NCBI RefSeq assembly: GCF_040412425.1
Contig: NC_089781.1
Span: 55,981,960 to 56,045,959, forward strand
Source: Macrobrachium rosenbergii
Lineage: Eukaryota > Arthropoda > Malacostraca > Decapoda > Palaemonidae
Length of the DNA stretch: 64,000 nucleotides
Direction of reading: 5' to 3'
The position numbers and the translations under genes were made by a program. The notes under the pieces were generated by a model. It did no database searches. It was not told the origin of the DNA and saw only the letters and a list, made by a program, of their open reading frames with translations. Position 1 is the first letter of the stretch. Every line of letters starts with the position of its first letter. Of this stretch, positions 31,500-42,689 are shown one piece after another.

Positions 31500-31830
31500 G
31501 TCAAGACTTCTACAGCACCTTTCTACTGACAAAGTAGTAGGAGTAGCAACAGGAGGAGGAAGCTTGGCCGGGGGCAAGAAGCAATCAGTGAGAATCCTTA
31601 ACGTCACCGGCGGAGTATTGCACTCCAATGGCCCGGGGAAAACTTTCTTCTCTCTCTTCTTTTTCCGGCCAAACTGCACCCACTGTTTGGACGGCCAGAC
31701 ACAACACTCATTACATGGGGTTGATCGGTTGCAGTTATGCTTCCTGCACAATGTACACAATGTACACAATGAGGGTCTATAGAGGAGAGGAACCGATAAC
31801 AGGGTTTGTTTATTCCTGAGCAGCACCTCA
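31500..31830 (-). pseudogene. DIRS-D gag N-terminal remnant
   Basis: 31826-31600 contains 'LCTLCRKHNCNRSTPCNEC', a Cys/His-rich finger-like motif, followed by 'WPSKQWVQFGRKKKREKKV', a basic stretch. The same arrangement occurs at the start of gag in DIRS-B1 (about 22900-22800). About 100 codons on, the sequence jumps to the RT, so the body of gag has been deleted. Confidence 0.65.
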
Positions 31831-32527
31831 CAACAAACGGTTTTCTCTCCTCTGACTGTTTTGAGTTAGGGGTTTGCATTATAATTATATAAAGCAAACA
31901 AACAAACACTCATTTACACAACAAAATAAAACATAAAAAGTCTATTGGCAGTCGGGGAGGGTATTCAGCAGTCTTCATATGACAGTGGCCAAAAGCAAAG
32001 CAGAGTGCAGACTGATGAGTGGGCGGGGTTTCCCGGCCCCCTTGCCACCAGTAGCTAATGACCTTGTCTGAAAGTTTACGGCCATTCCTGCTCGTGTTTG
32101 CAAGCAATATCCTATGTAAAGACTGAAGGTTTGTATTCGTGTAGGAACAAATATTGTATTTGGTCACACCATTTCTGTCCCTATGCCTAACATGACTGGG
32201 GATCAAAGTGGGGAACATCAGTCTTGGAGGCCAGGGGCAGCTCATCACTTTTAAAGACGTTGACAGAGGAAAATACTGTTCCTCTACTAGCCTATCTCCT
32301 GCTAGCCTCATTAGCCTAGGTTTGAGTATATCACTGCACTTCACTTTTTGGTTTACACTGTCCAAGGTCAGGTTAGTTGTAAAGGAGGGAGGGGAGGTAA
32401 GACTGGGCTGGCCCATTTCCCTGGGAACTAGGGAGGTTGGCCAGCCAAGTCTTACCTTATAGTCAGCTTACCCGCACACCCACCCTGCTTTTCGCAATGT
32501 TGTCTGCCATTATAGTTAAACAAAGAA

Positions 32528-33056
32528 GGGTAAATTTTTAGAAAGAGGAACCAGCCCAAAATGACATGAAAATGTTTTTCTAGGTGATTTTGATGTGTTT
32601 TGCACGAATATCACCTTCATTTTCCTCGAAATTAACGGTTTTAGACTTTACTCGAGCACCTACAGTTTCCCGGGCCCACTCGACTGCCGACTGAAATCGG
32701 GCGGAAGAACACCAAAACCAATATGTCGTCCTGTTTACGTGTGCTGTCAATAAGGCCGTGGAACGCAGCGCTTCGCCTTATCCGCATATTTAAAGATTCT
32801 TGGCAAGCACGACATTTTCTGGGAAGAGGTAATGTTGCGCTGCGCCACGCTAGCCACAGGGGTTACAGTAAGGCCGTGTTCTTCTGCCGATTTCGGTCGG
32901 CGGTCAAGTGGGCCCGGAAACTGTAGGTGCTCCGGTAAAGTCTAAAACCGTTAATTTCGAGGAAAATGAAGGTGATATTTGTGCAAACACATCAAAATCA
33001 CCTAGAAAACATTTTCATGTCATTTTGGGCTGGTTCCTCTTTCTAAAATAATACCC
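32528..33056. mobile_element. Fold-back element 3 with 6-bp target duplication
   Basis: The arms are about 175-180 bp: left 32528-32705, right 32880-33056, inverted. Ends are 'GGGTAAATTTTTAGAAAGAG' on the left and '...CTTTCTAAAATAATACCC' on the right. Shared inner landmarks are 'aaaatgacatgaaaatg', 'gaaattaacggttttagac' and 'tttcccgggcccactcg'. AAAGAA occurs directly outside both ends (32522-32527 and 33057-33062), a 6-bp target duplication that fixes the boundaries. The central loop of about 175 bp has no transposase. The superfamily is unknown. Confidence 0.85.
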
Positions 33057-33059
33057 AAA

Positions 33060-33470
33060 GAAGGTTGCAATGACTTAGCCTTGGCCACCAGTTCTGAGAG
33101 AATGATCGTCAAAATCACGTTAGACAAAACTGAAAAGAGGTGGCCTTGGCTCTTCCACATTTGTTTTGCTTCACAAGTCTGATGTTAGGCCTACCTTATT
33201 TACCTTCCTTTGAAATACCATTCCATAGGCCTAAATCTATTGTACTTACATAGCAAATTTTCTTTAGCTGTTTGAATTTGTTAATAGAGCCTACAGTACT
33301 ATCACTTCACTTTAATACTACAACTCGATATTGGAGTTTTTAAGTTGCGCCCCTCAGTCTCCTTAATAGCCTACGTGATGCTTCACATGATCCTTATGCC
33401 AAAATCTATCACAAATCTACTGTTGCAGACACTGACTGACCATCCTGTGTTTATGTAGCAACATTTATTC
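33060..33470. other. Spacer, nothing recognised
   Basis: No repeat structure, ORF or RNA gene that I can support. Moderately AT-rich, with several 'aggcctac/taggcc' strings like those in the 25.3-25.7 kb spacer. Confidence 0.5.
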
Positions 33471-33471
33471 C

Positions 33472-33530
33472 CGTGGGGCTGGGACGGGGCTGGGGCTGGG
33501 GCTGGGACTGGGACGGGGCTGGGCCTCAAC
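33472..33530 (+). repeat. G-rich hexanucleotide-type repeat (G-quadruplex potential)
   Basis: About nine tandem units of GGGGCT or GGGACG/GGGACT type ('gggacggggctggggctg' and similar). There are more than four runs of at least three G with spacers of 2-3 bases, so a G-quadruplex could form on the + strand. Confidence 0.8.
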
Positions 33531-33599
33531 ACAGCACTCACTAATAGGAGTGGTTGCGGTACCTGTCCAAGAGCAGGAGCCACAGCCTCGATTTTCTTC

Positions 33600-34260
33600 G
33601 AGCAAAAGCTGTCGCGACATTTTCATTTCATTTGCGCTGGAATGGATCAGGAAGCCGCCTCTGCTCCCCTCAAGCGTGCCCCCCGCCCCCCCATTTGACA
33701 GACTAGGGTAATGGCTCTGGTATGACAGCCTCCTAGCCTATGCTCCTGTGGAGCAATCGCCCGAAAGCTTTCCTGAGAGGCCGCCTCTGCCCCTTAGGAC
33801 CTGTGGCAAGACCGCTGAGCCTGGCTGGGCAGAGGATGGGATGGCCGACGACGCCCTTATCATGAACGGACTTCAGAGGCCCAACAACACGAGTCTCAAC
33901 TTCCAAATTTGCGCTGCTGACCCTTTCACTCGACGAAGAGCCCTGGCAACGACCTCCGACCGAATCCTCCGAGGAGAAACTCTGCTTTTGAGAAATGGTG
34001 CAACAGGTGGTTGTGACAGGGCACCACATCTGCTGGGTCGTCGTCGTCCTCGTCGTCGTCGTCGGCTCCAATTTACACATGAAACGAAGTCCCCTACTTC
34101 TAAGAAGGCACTGTGGTCATCGCAACCCCACTCGTTTCACTGCGGCTTGAGCACCAAAATGAATCTGCTGCTGCAGTACATTCCCCCAGGACAGTCCCCT
34201 CAAGCCTACTGACCTCTGTCTGTGCGACTGAACCCATCTAGGCTACCCTAGCCTAGGCTG
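33600..34260. other. GC-richer unique segment, possible exon or promoter region (unrecognised)
   Basis: This is the only stretch of its length that is GC-richer and not clearly part of a transposon. A + strand open frame (33748-34212, 154 codons, ATG start) is rich in Arg, Pro and Leu and contains an Arg run ('GRRRPRRRRRLQF') encoded by a (CGT)n-like tract at 34036-34065. The - strand frame 34080-33733 covers the same bases and has a Thr run from the same tract. I recognise neither product. It could be a first exon, a regulatory CpG-rich region or non-coding sequence. Confidence 0.25.
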
Positions 34261-34552
34261 AGCTCAGGATCAACCCGAGAAGAGGACGACGCACATAAAT
34301 CCTTATCATCAAAGAGCAATTTCAACATCATGGCATTTTGCCTGCATAGGACACAATGTCACATCACTTTCCACCTTACCTATTTTCACTCTTAACCTCT
34401 GTTCTAACCTAACTTGGTCAGGCGGCGTTGCCATCTTCCCTCTACCCCATCACTGAGCGACTGAACTGATGAACAAGACGAAGAGCAGGTTCAAGCTCAC
34501 GCTGCTGCCTGCTGGCCACGGCGATGGCGATGCTGCTGATCCGCATCGAACA

Positions 34553-34553
34553 C

Positions 34554-34595
<42 letters not shown>
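34553..34595. repeat. (ACTT)n microsatellite
   Basis: About ten uninterrupted copies of the tetranucleotide ACTT. Confidence 0.95.
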
Positions 34596-34599
34596 GTTT

Positions 34600-35530
34600 C
34601 TCTCACACATTTCTTGTGCTCGGAAGATAGAAGCAAAGACGGGGCAGCGATAGTAATTTATTTGTTTTATATACAGGTAAGCTTTTTAGGTGAATGACCT
34701 CCATAACATTTGAATTACCGTTAAGGAAATAAATGGCAATCATTAGTTATGGCACTTTTTTCTTTTTTGTTTCGTCATCAACCATATATATTTTTCCGAT
34801 GGTGATCTTATCGTTTGCATTTTTCATGTATTCAAACCTCATTTTATCTCTTGATAACAACAGCTCACCACAAGCAATTTGGGTTGAACCAGTCCTGATT
34901 TTTTTTTTTTTTTTTCGTTTAGAAGAGAAAACATTTTTTCATATTTTTGGCGATCATGAAATAGCCTACTCAAAAACAATGACATGCATTGTAATTCTGT
35001 ACTAATTTCTGGAGGCCTTATCCAGTCACCGCTTGATAAAAAATTCACAAAAACGGAAATATGCTACTTAATAGGGATAAATCATGTCTCAGCCTAATCC
35101 AGTCTCATCTAAGACATTGTCATATAGCGTCGGGGGTGGGGGAGGGGGGGGGCAGACCTTCCCTTCACCAAAAACATCCCTCCAAAACCTCGATTACAGC
35201 CTGGCCTCCTAACTCCGCGCCTACTCAGGTGAAGATTTTGGCCTCCCTTAACTGTTTAACTTTTCTTAAATTTACTTCTTATCACAAATTTTGGAAATGG
35301 AAAGCAAAGGTTCCTAAGAATAATCACGCCTGTTTGTCTTGCACTTTTGCTTTTCCTTTGCACATTTATTTTTTGAGGTCCTTATGAAGTCTATTTACTG
35401 GTTCCTTGGTAGGCTAGGTGTTAGTTTTCTTGGATAACCTCGTTCTTCAGAGACTTAATGCACCAGAACATTTTATTTCACAAATATTACACCATAAATT
35501 TTGTTTAATATTCAGTTCACTAAACCTTGG
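34600..35530. other. Spacer, no gene recognised
   Basis: AT-rich, with T runs (about 34900-34915) and one G-rich tract (35128-35150). The small open frames at 34733-35005 and 35061-35387 have no recognisable domain and look like chance. Confidence 0.5.
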
Positions 35531-35535
35531 GAATA

Positions 35536-38095
35536 ACGTACAAGTGGGTCCTTGGGGAATTATAAATAATAAGCGCGTCATAACCAGTGGGATTCTAACT
35601 GTCGCGGGAATAACATACAAGTGGGTCCTTGGGGAATTATAAATAATAAGCGCGTCGTAACCAGTGGGATTCTAACTGCCGCGGGAATAACATACAAGTG
35701 GGTCCTTGGGGAATTATAAATAATAAGCGCGTCGCAACCAGTGGGATTCTAACTGCCGCGGGAATAACATACAAGTGGGTCCTTGGGGAATTATAAATAA
35801 TAAGCGCGTCGTAACCAGTGGGATTCTAACTGCCGCGGGAATAACATACAAGTGGGTCCTTGGGGAATTATAAATGATAAGCGCGTCATAACCAGTGGGA
35901 TTCTAACTGCCGCGGGAATAACATACAAGTGGGTCCTTGGGGAATTATAAATAATAAGCGCGTCGTAACCAGTGGGATTCCAACTGCTGCGGGAATAACA
36001 TACAAGTGGGTCCTTGGGGAATTATAAATGATAAGCGTCATAACCAGTGGGATTCTAACTGCCGCGGTCATAACCAGTGGGATTCCAACTGCCGCGGGAA
36101 TAACATACAAGTGGGTCCTTGGGGAATTATAAATGATAAGCGTGTCATAACCAGTGGGATTCATTGTAACATACAAGTGGGTCCTTGGGGAATTATAAAT
36201 AAGTGCTAACTAGTGGGATTCTAACTGCGGGAATAACATACAAGTGGGTCCTTGGGGAATAATAAGGGCATCGTAACCAGTGGGATTCTAACTGCCGCGG
36301 GAATAACATACAAGTGGGTCCTTGGGGAATAATAAGGGCATCGTAACCAGTGGGATTCTAACTGCCGCGGGAATAACATACAAGTGGGTCCTTGGGGAAT
36401 AATAAGTGCGTCATAACCAGTGGGATTCTAACTGCCGCGGGAATAACATACAAGTGGGTCCTTGGGGAATTATAAATAATAAGCACGTCGTAACCAGTGG
36501 GATTCTAACTGCCGCGGAAATAACATACAAGTGGGTCCTTGGGGAATAATAAGGGCATCGTAACCAGTGGGATTCTAACTGCTGCGGGAATAACATACAA
36601 GTGGGTCCTTGGGGAATAATAAGGGCATCGTAACCAGTGGGATTCTAACTGCCGCGGGAATAACATACAAGTGGGTCCTTGGGGAATGATAAATAATAAG
36701 CGCGTCACAACCAGTGGGATTCTAACTACCTCGGGAATAACGTACAAGTGGGTCCTTGGGGAATTATAAATAATAAGTGCGTCGTAACCAGTGGGATTCT
36801 AACTGCCGTGGGAATAACATACAAGTGGGTCCTTGGGGAATTATAAATGATAAGCGTGTCATAACCAGTGGGATTCTAACTGCGACGGGAATAACATACA
36901 AGTGGGTCCTTGGGGAATTATAAATAATAAGCGCGTCGTAACCAGTGGGATTCCAACTGCCGCGGGAATAATATACAAGTGGGTCCTTGGGGAATTATAA
37001 ATAATAAGCGTGTCATAACCAGTGGGATTCTAACTGCCGCGGGAATAACATACAAGTGGGTCCTTGGGGAATTATAAATGATAATTGTGTCATAACCAGT
37101 GGGATTCTAACTGCTGCGGGAATAACATACAAGTGGGTCCTTGGGGAATTATAAATAAGCGCGTTGTTACTAGTGGGATTCTAACTGTCGCGGGAATAAC
37201 ATACAAGTGGGTCCTTGGGAAATAATAAGGGCGTAGTAACCAGTGGGATTCTAACTGCTGCAGGAATAACATACAAGCGGGTCCTTGGGGAATAATAAGG
37301 GCGTCGTAACCAGTGGGATTCTAACTGCCGCGGGAATAACATACAAGTGGGTCCTTGGGGAGTTATAAATAATAAGCACATCATAACCAGTGGGATTCTA
37401 ACTGCTGCGGGAATAACATACAAGTGGGTCCTTGGGCAATTATAAATAATAAGCGCGTCGTAACCAGTGGGATTCTAACTGCCGCGGGAATAACATACAA
37501 GTGGGTCCTTGGGGAATTATAAATGATAAGCGTGTCATAACCAGTGGGATTCTAACTGCCACGGGAATAACATACAAGTGGGTCCTTGGGGAATTATAAA
37601 AAAGCGCGTCGTAACTAGTGGGATTCTAACTGCTGCAGGAATAACATACAAGTGGGTCCTTGGGGAATAATAAGGGCGTCGTAACCAGTGGGATTCTAAC
37701 TGCCGTGGGAATAACATACAAGTGGGTCCTTGGGGAATTATAAATAATAAGCACGTCGTAACCAGTGGGATTCTAATTGCCGCGGGAATAACATACAAGT
37801 GGGTCCTTCGGGAATTATAAATGATAAGTGCATCATAACCAGTGGGATTCTAACTGCCGCGGGAATAACATACAAGTGGGTCCTTGGGGAATTATAAATA
37901 ATAAGCGCGTTGTAACCAGTGGGATTCTAACTGCCACGGGAATAACATACAAGTGGGTCCTTGGGGGAATTATAAATAATAAGCGCCTCGTAACCAGTGG
38001 GATTCTAACTGCCGCGGGAATAACATGCAAGTGGGTTCTTGGGGAATTATAAATAAGCGCGTCGTAACCAGTGGAATTCTAACTTCCGCCTAAGT
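35536..38095. repeat. Satellite array, 77-bp unit with 70-bp variants, about 33-34 copies
   Basis: The landmark 'acaagtgggtccttgggg' recurs every 77 bp (for example 35541, 35618, 35695 and 35772, counting from caag). Some units are 70 bp because 'ttataaa' is missing after 'cttgggga' (for example 36241 to 36311 to 36381). The unit also holds 'aaccagtgggattctaac' and 'tgccgcgggaataaca'. A few units are rearranged or shortened (about 36050-36230). Copies are about 90-98% alike, so the array is young or homogenised. Frames through the array cycle because 77 is not divisible by 3; none is a gene. Confidence 0.95.
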
Positions 38096-38537
<442 letters not shown>

Positions 38538-38634
38538 AAGTCCCCAATCAGCACGTTCTCTGTAGAGAACATTCTGTTTTCTGCGGTGCCTTTTCATCGA
38601 CCTAAGGTCGATCGGAATATATATTTAACATCTC

Positions 38635-38925
38635 AATTGTAAACTGTATACAGTATATGTTGTCTTTCTAAACAATCATGTTTTATGTACAAGTAACAAG
38701 TTATTTATGTTATATGTCAGACATTGTTGATCACTATGTTCTCTGCATGAACCTGTCCTGTTTTTGTAAGGAATTAGTATGACCTCAGGTCACCTGTAAA
38801 TCTTTGTACCAGCGGTCTCTGCTAATTACGCAGACATCCGCATCCCGCTTTATAAGCAGTTCGTTTTCATCAGTAATCCAGCAATACTTATCTTCCTGCT
38901 CATTATTTCGCACCTCTTTCACACA
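38635..38925 (+). other. Possible solo LTR or promoter-bearing repeat (weak)
   Basis: A 290-bp unique block between two microsatellites. It starts with TGTAAACTG, has a TATA-like 'gctttataagcag' at about 38848, and ends near 'cacctctttcacaca'. The TG...CA limits and TATA box resemble an LTR, but there is no second copy in the window and no target duplication. Confidence 0.2.
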
Positions 38926-39765
<840 letters not shown>

Positions 39766-40081
39766 TGTAAAGGCGTCAAATGCCTCTTCATTTCTTCATT
39801 AATCACGCCATGTATATTACCCGTTATTATTTCATATTTTTATGTATCTCTCCATACCAATTATTGTCCAGCCTTTCCGCCGATGTATGTTACTACTTTG
39901 TATGTTTATTGTAAAGCAAATTATTCTCATTTATACATCATCTAACAAACACAAATTCTTGTCCAAATGTGTGACATGGGAATCCGCAGGTCGGTCACTT
40001 CCTTTCCGTCGCATTCCTCAATGTATACCTGGTTTCCAAGAAATAAATGTCATACCCAGACCTGTCTTCTTGAACCTCACA
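39766..40081 (+). repeat. Gypsy-1 5' LTR (316 bp)
   Basis: TG...CA ends. Contains 'cattattatttcatattttt'-like AT-rich sequence and a polyadenylation-type 'aaataaatgtcatac' near 40040. It matches 44697-45016 along its whole length. Confidence 0.93.
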
Positions 40082-40083
40082 AC

Positions 40084-40101
40084 TGGTGATCCTGGAGTGA
40101 C
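40084..40101 (+). other. Gypsy-1 primer-binding site
   Basis: 'TGGTGATCCTGGAGTGAC' starts two bases after the LTR. TGG is the complement of the CCA tail of a tRNA, and the position is standard for minus-strand priming. The tRNA was not identified. Confidence 0.6.
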
Positions 40102-40394
40102 AGGTAACCATGCGGTTTTGGCCCTGCCACTAACAGACTAAATAAGGCCGCATTACCTTCAGAGAGCCTTTAATGGACTCAAAACGGCGACACAGTCTAG
40201 GCCTCTGAAAGCTCCTTCCTCGGAGGAACCCCATGCCATTAACAGACAAATAACGGCATCCCTGCAAGGGTACGTTTTGGCATTTCAAATGGTTTGGCCC
40301 TCGCCATTCACGACTCACGTCGACCACTCGAATTCTAACACCATTATCGGACTAAATACAGCGTGTACTTGTGTTATGGTGTGTGAAAGTAAAG

Positions 40395-40960
40395 ATGGCA
40401 CAGTCTGAATTACAATTGTAATCCGAAAACATGGAAATCGTCTTCGTGCTCCTTTTACCCACAAAGCCAGATGCGGTAAAGTTCCCCCGCTTTCACGCCA
40501 GAACACAGCATCTTGGTTTCTGCATGCAGATGCTCACTTCTGCATGGCGTGCATCACAGATGAGAAGACCAAAGCAGACATTACCATGACGACGCTACCT
40601 GAAGAGGTCTTCAACAAGTTCACCCCCTGGCTTGACTCACAGCCAGACAAGGTCACTTACACAGCCTTGCGTGACAAGCTGATACAAACGTATTCCATGC
40701 CCGTCCCCGAGAGAGCGCAGCGCGCCCTAGGCCTATTGACCCAGCCCCTGGGGGAAACATCACCCAGGAACGCCTAGGACGAACTGCTGGGTCTAGTAAA
40801 ACTGCCGGGCATTGACACAAATGGGCACAGGAAGGAAATCAGCCTGACAAGAGCAACATTCCTGTGATGCCTTCCACAGGAGGTGAGGGGCCAAATTATT
40901 GATGCAAACGCCCTTCCCATGGACGAGCTGGTCGATGTCGCCCAGAAAATCCACATCACT
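40395..40960 (+). pseudogene. Gypsy-1 gag (internally deleted, frameshifted)
   Basis: 40544-40777 is open with 'ITDEKTKADITMTTLPEEVF' and 'FNKFTPWLDSQPDKVTYTAL', the conserved capsid segment of this Gypsy group. Upstream, 'FHARTQHLGFCMQMLTSAWR' is read in another frame. Downstream, the gag capsid end 'LPMDELVDVAQKI' (about 40908-40947) joins straight to RT-start motifs. The nucleocapsid, any zinc knuckle and the protease domain are therefore missing through a deletion at about 40950. Confidence 0.8.
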
Positions 40961-41591
40961 ACAACGGGCCCCCCAACTCATGTCAAGTTCCGACGCCTGC
41001 CCCCCCAAAAACCACAAGACACCAAACAGGCCTTCGCCGAAATGGAACTGATGGGCATCTGTACCAAAGCATCGAGCCCGTGGACGTCTCCCCTGCATAT
41101 GGTAAAGAAGTCAGATGGTTCCTGGAGGCCCTGCGGAGACTACTGTCACCTGAACTTAGTCACCACCCCAGACCACTACCCACTACTGAACATGCAAAAC
41201 CTAACAAGCGCCCTTCACGGGGCCAAGGTCTTCATGAAGATGGACTTACTAAAATCATACTTTCAGGTCCCTGTTCATCCTGAGGACGTCCCAAAGACAG
41301 CCATTATCATGCCATTCAGGATGTACACCTTCTCCTATTCCACCTTCGGCCTCAGGAACGCAGGGGCCACATTCCAGCGCCTGATGGACACCATCCTGGG
41401 GGACATGCCCTTCTGCGCCTATTACGTAGACGACAACCTTATCTTCTCCAGGTCCCCAGAGGAACACCTTCGCCATGTCTGTGCCATCCTGAAGCGCCTG
41501 CAGAACAGATTAGTCGTCAGGTTCGACAAATGCACATTCGGGACAGAAAAAATAGACTTCCTCGGACACGAGATCTCCCCAGCAGGTGTCG
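40883..41591 (+). pseudogene. Gypsy-1 reverse transcriptase
   Basis: Open from 40883 into the solo LTR. RT blocks in order: 'ASSPWTSPLHMVKKSDGSWR', 'PCGDYCHLNLVTTPDHYPLL', 'KVFMKMDLLKSYFQVPVHP' (first Asp), 'FSYSTFGLRNAGATFQRLMD', 'CAYYVDDNLIFSRSPEEHL' (YVDD, both Asp present, near 41425), and 'FDKCTFGTEKIDFLGHEIS'. The frame is cut at 41587 by the solo LTR and continues at 42690. Confidence 0.93.
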
Positions 41592-42685
41592 TGCACAAGT
41601 TTATTTTCATAACTTGTGTGACATATTATTGTTCCCTTCTTATCTGCGTCTTTCTTCTAAGTCAGCGAAGTATTCATCCAGAGTGTCTCTTCCGTAGTTA
41701 GCAGCTCACGATATTATTATTTAGAAGGGATATATGTGAAATGTAATTATATCTCTCAGAAAGGCGTAATGGAGACGAAATGGGTAGCTTCTTACTTTAA
41801 TGATGAAAGTTAATTACATACACAAGTACAATTACAGTTACAGTTTTACTGTCTTGAAAACCACTCTTGCTAGTCGAAGTTCAGTTTATGTCTGGTTAAG
41901 TAGCCTACGGTCAGAGTATGGTTAAGTAGCCGCGGACAGAATTTGGTTAAGTAGCCCACGGTCAGAGTCTGGTTGGGATCACGGAAGCTAGGGGGAAGAA
42001 CTGCGTCTTCTTGTATTGGTGACTAGCGACTCTAATGATCTTTTTCTGGCTTCTGGCTTCTCTGGAGCCCCTACTTCTCCTTGCTATCTTCCATCTCCTC
42101 CCTTGAAGTTACCTCATTGAAAGATTTTATCTGTAAGGCCTCCCCTCGAACAGCTTGATTGGGAAGGACAGTTGTGGGTGTTGTTAAAATCTCTCCTTAG
42201 AGGATTTGATTGGAAATGACCTCAGGAGGAGGTGTTACTAGCACCTCCCTATAATGTCTAATTGGAGAAATGGTGAACTACTTCACTTTGTACAGCCCCT
42301 TTTCATGGAAATTCATGTAAACGCCTTCTATTGAAGGTGGGATTATAGATATGGCTGGAATGTTAACTCCTGACGAGGTGCTAGGTAATGCTTGGTCAGC
42401 TGAATTGCGAGGGCACGGGTTCCAGATTTTATGATCAGTTTTATGGCCCTGGACACGATATATTCACTCACTGTTTTGAGTTCGTATAAAGACGTTTCCC
42501 TGCGGTTAGCTTACTTGACATTTCTAGCCTCGTAATGCATGACAACCAAGGCTTAATTGTTGTTCTCTCTCTTTTTCTCCTGTCTTTATTCTTTTTCTTT
42601 CTCACTCTTTATTCTTTTTCTCTCTCTTCTCTCTCGTTATTTTTTTTCTCTCTCTCTTTATTTAATCTTTCTTTATATTATTACA
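41587..42685. mobile_element. Solo LTR (1099 bp) inserted in Gypsy-1 pol
   Basis: Starts TGTCGTGCACAAG, ends TTATTACA, and is flanked by CAGG on both sides (41583-41586 and 42686-42689). Removing it and one CAGG leaves the pol frame continuous. It contains a TATA-like 'ttcgtataaagacg' (about 42481), a three-fold repeat of about 27 bp ('ggttaagtagcc...cggtcagag', 41891-41960) and a long C/T-rich tract (42565-42680). The orientation is probably +, from the TATA position. The TG/CA ends and 4-bp duplication mark it as an LTR left by recombination. Confidence 0.8.
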
Positions 42686-42689
42686 CAGG

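Larger units (their letters stand above)
30110..32165 (-). mobile_element. DIRS-D: internally deleted and 3'-truncated DIRS copy
   Basis: Read from right to left: terminal arm (32160-32105), AT-rich leader, gag N-terminus (31826-31600), then directly the RT (31480-30969), RNase H (30972-30450) and connection region (30403-30110). Most of gag is missing, because the frame passes from the gag N-terminal region to RT-start motifs within about 150 bp. The recombinase is absent because the copy ends near 30110. It belongs to the same family as DIRS-B1. Confidence 0.75.

Noticed and set aside
34553..34595. Telomere-like repeat.
   Set aside because: The unit is ACTT, not the TTAGG of arthropods or the TTAGGG of other animals; it is an ordinary tetranucleotide microsatellite.
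35536..38095. Regular repeats every 77 or 70 bp suggested a CRISPR-like array.
   Set aside because: There are no unique spacers: the whole 77-bp unit is repeated, and the setting is eukaryotic. It is a satellite.
41587..42685. Spliceosomal intron (or introner) inside Gypsy-1 pol.
   Set aside because: The GT and AG positions and the pyrimidine tract fit, but the TG...CA ends and identical CAGG flanks are better explained by a solo LTR with a 4-bp target duplication. The 5' splice site is weak.
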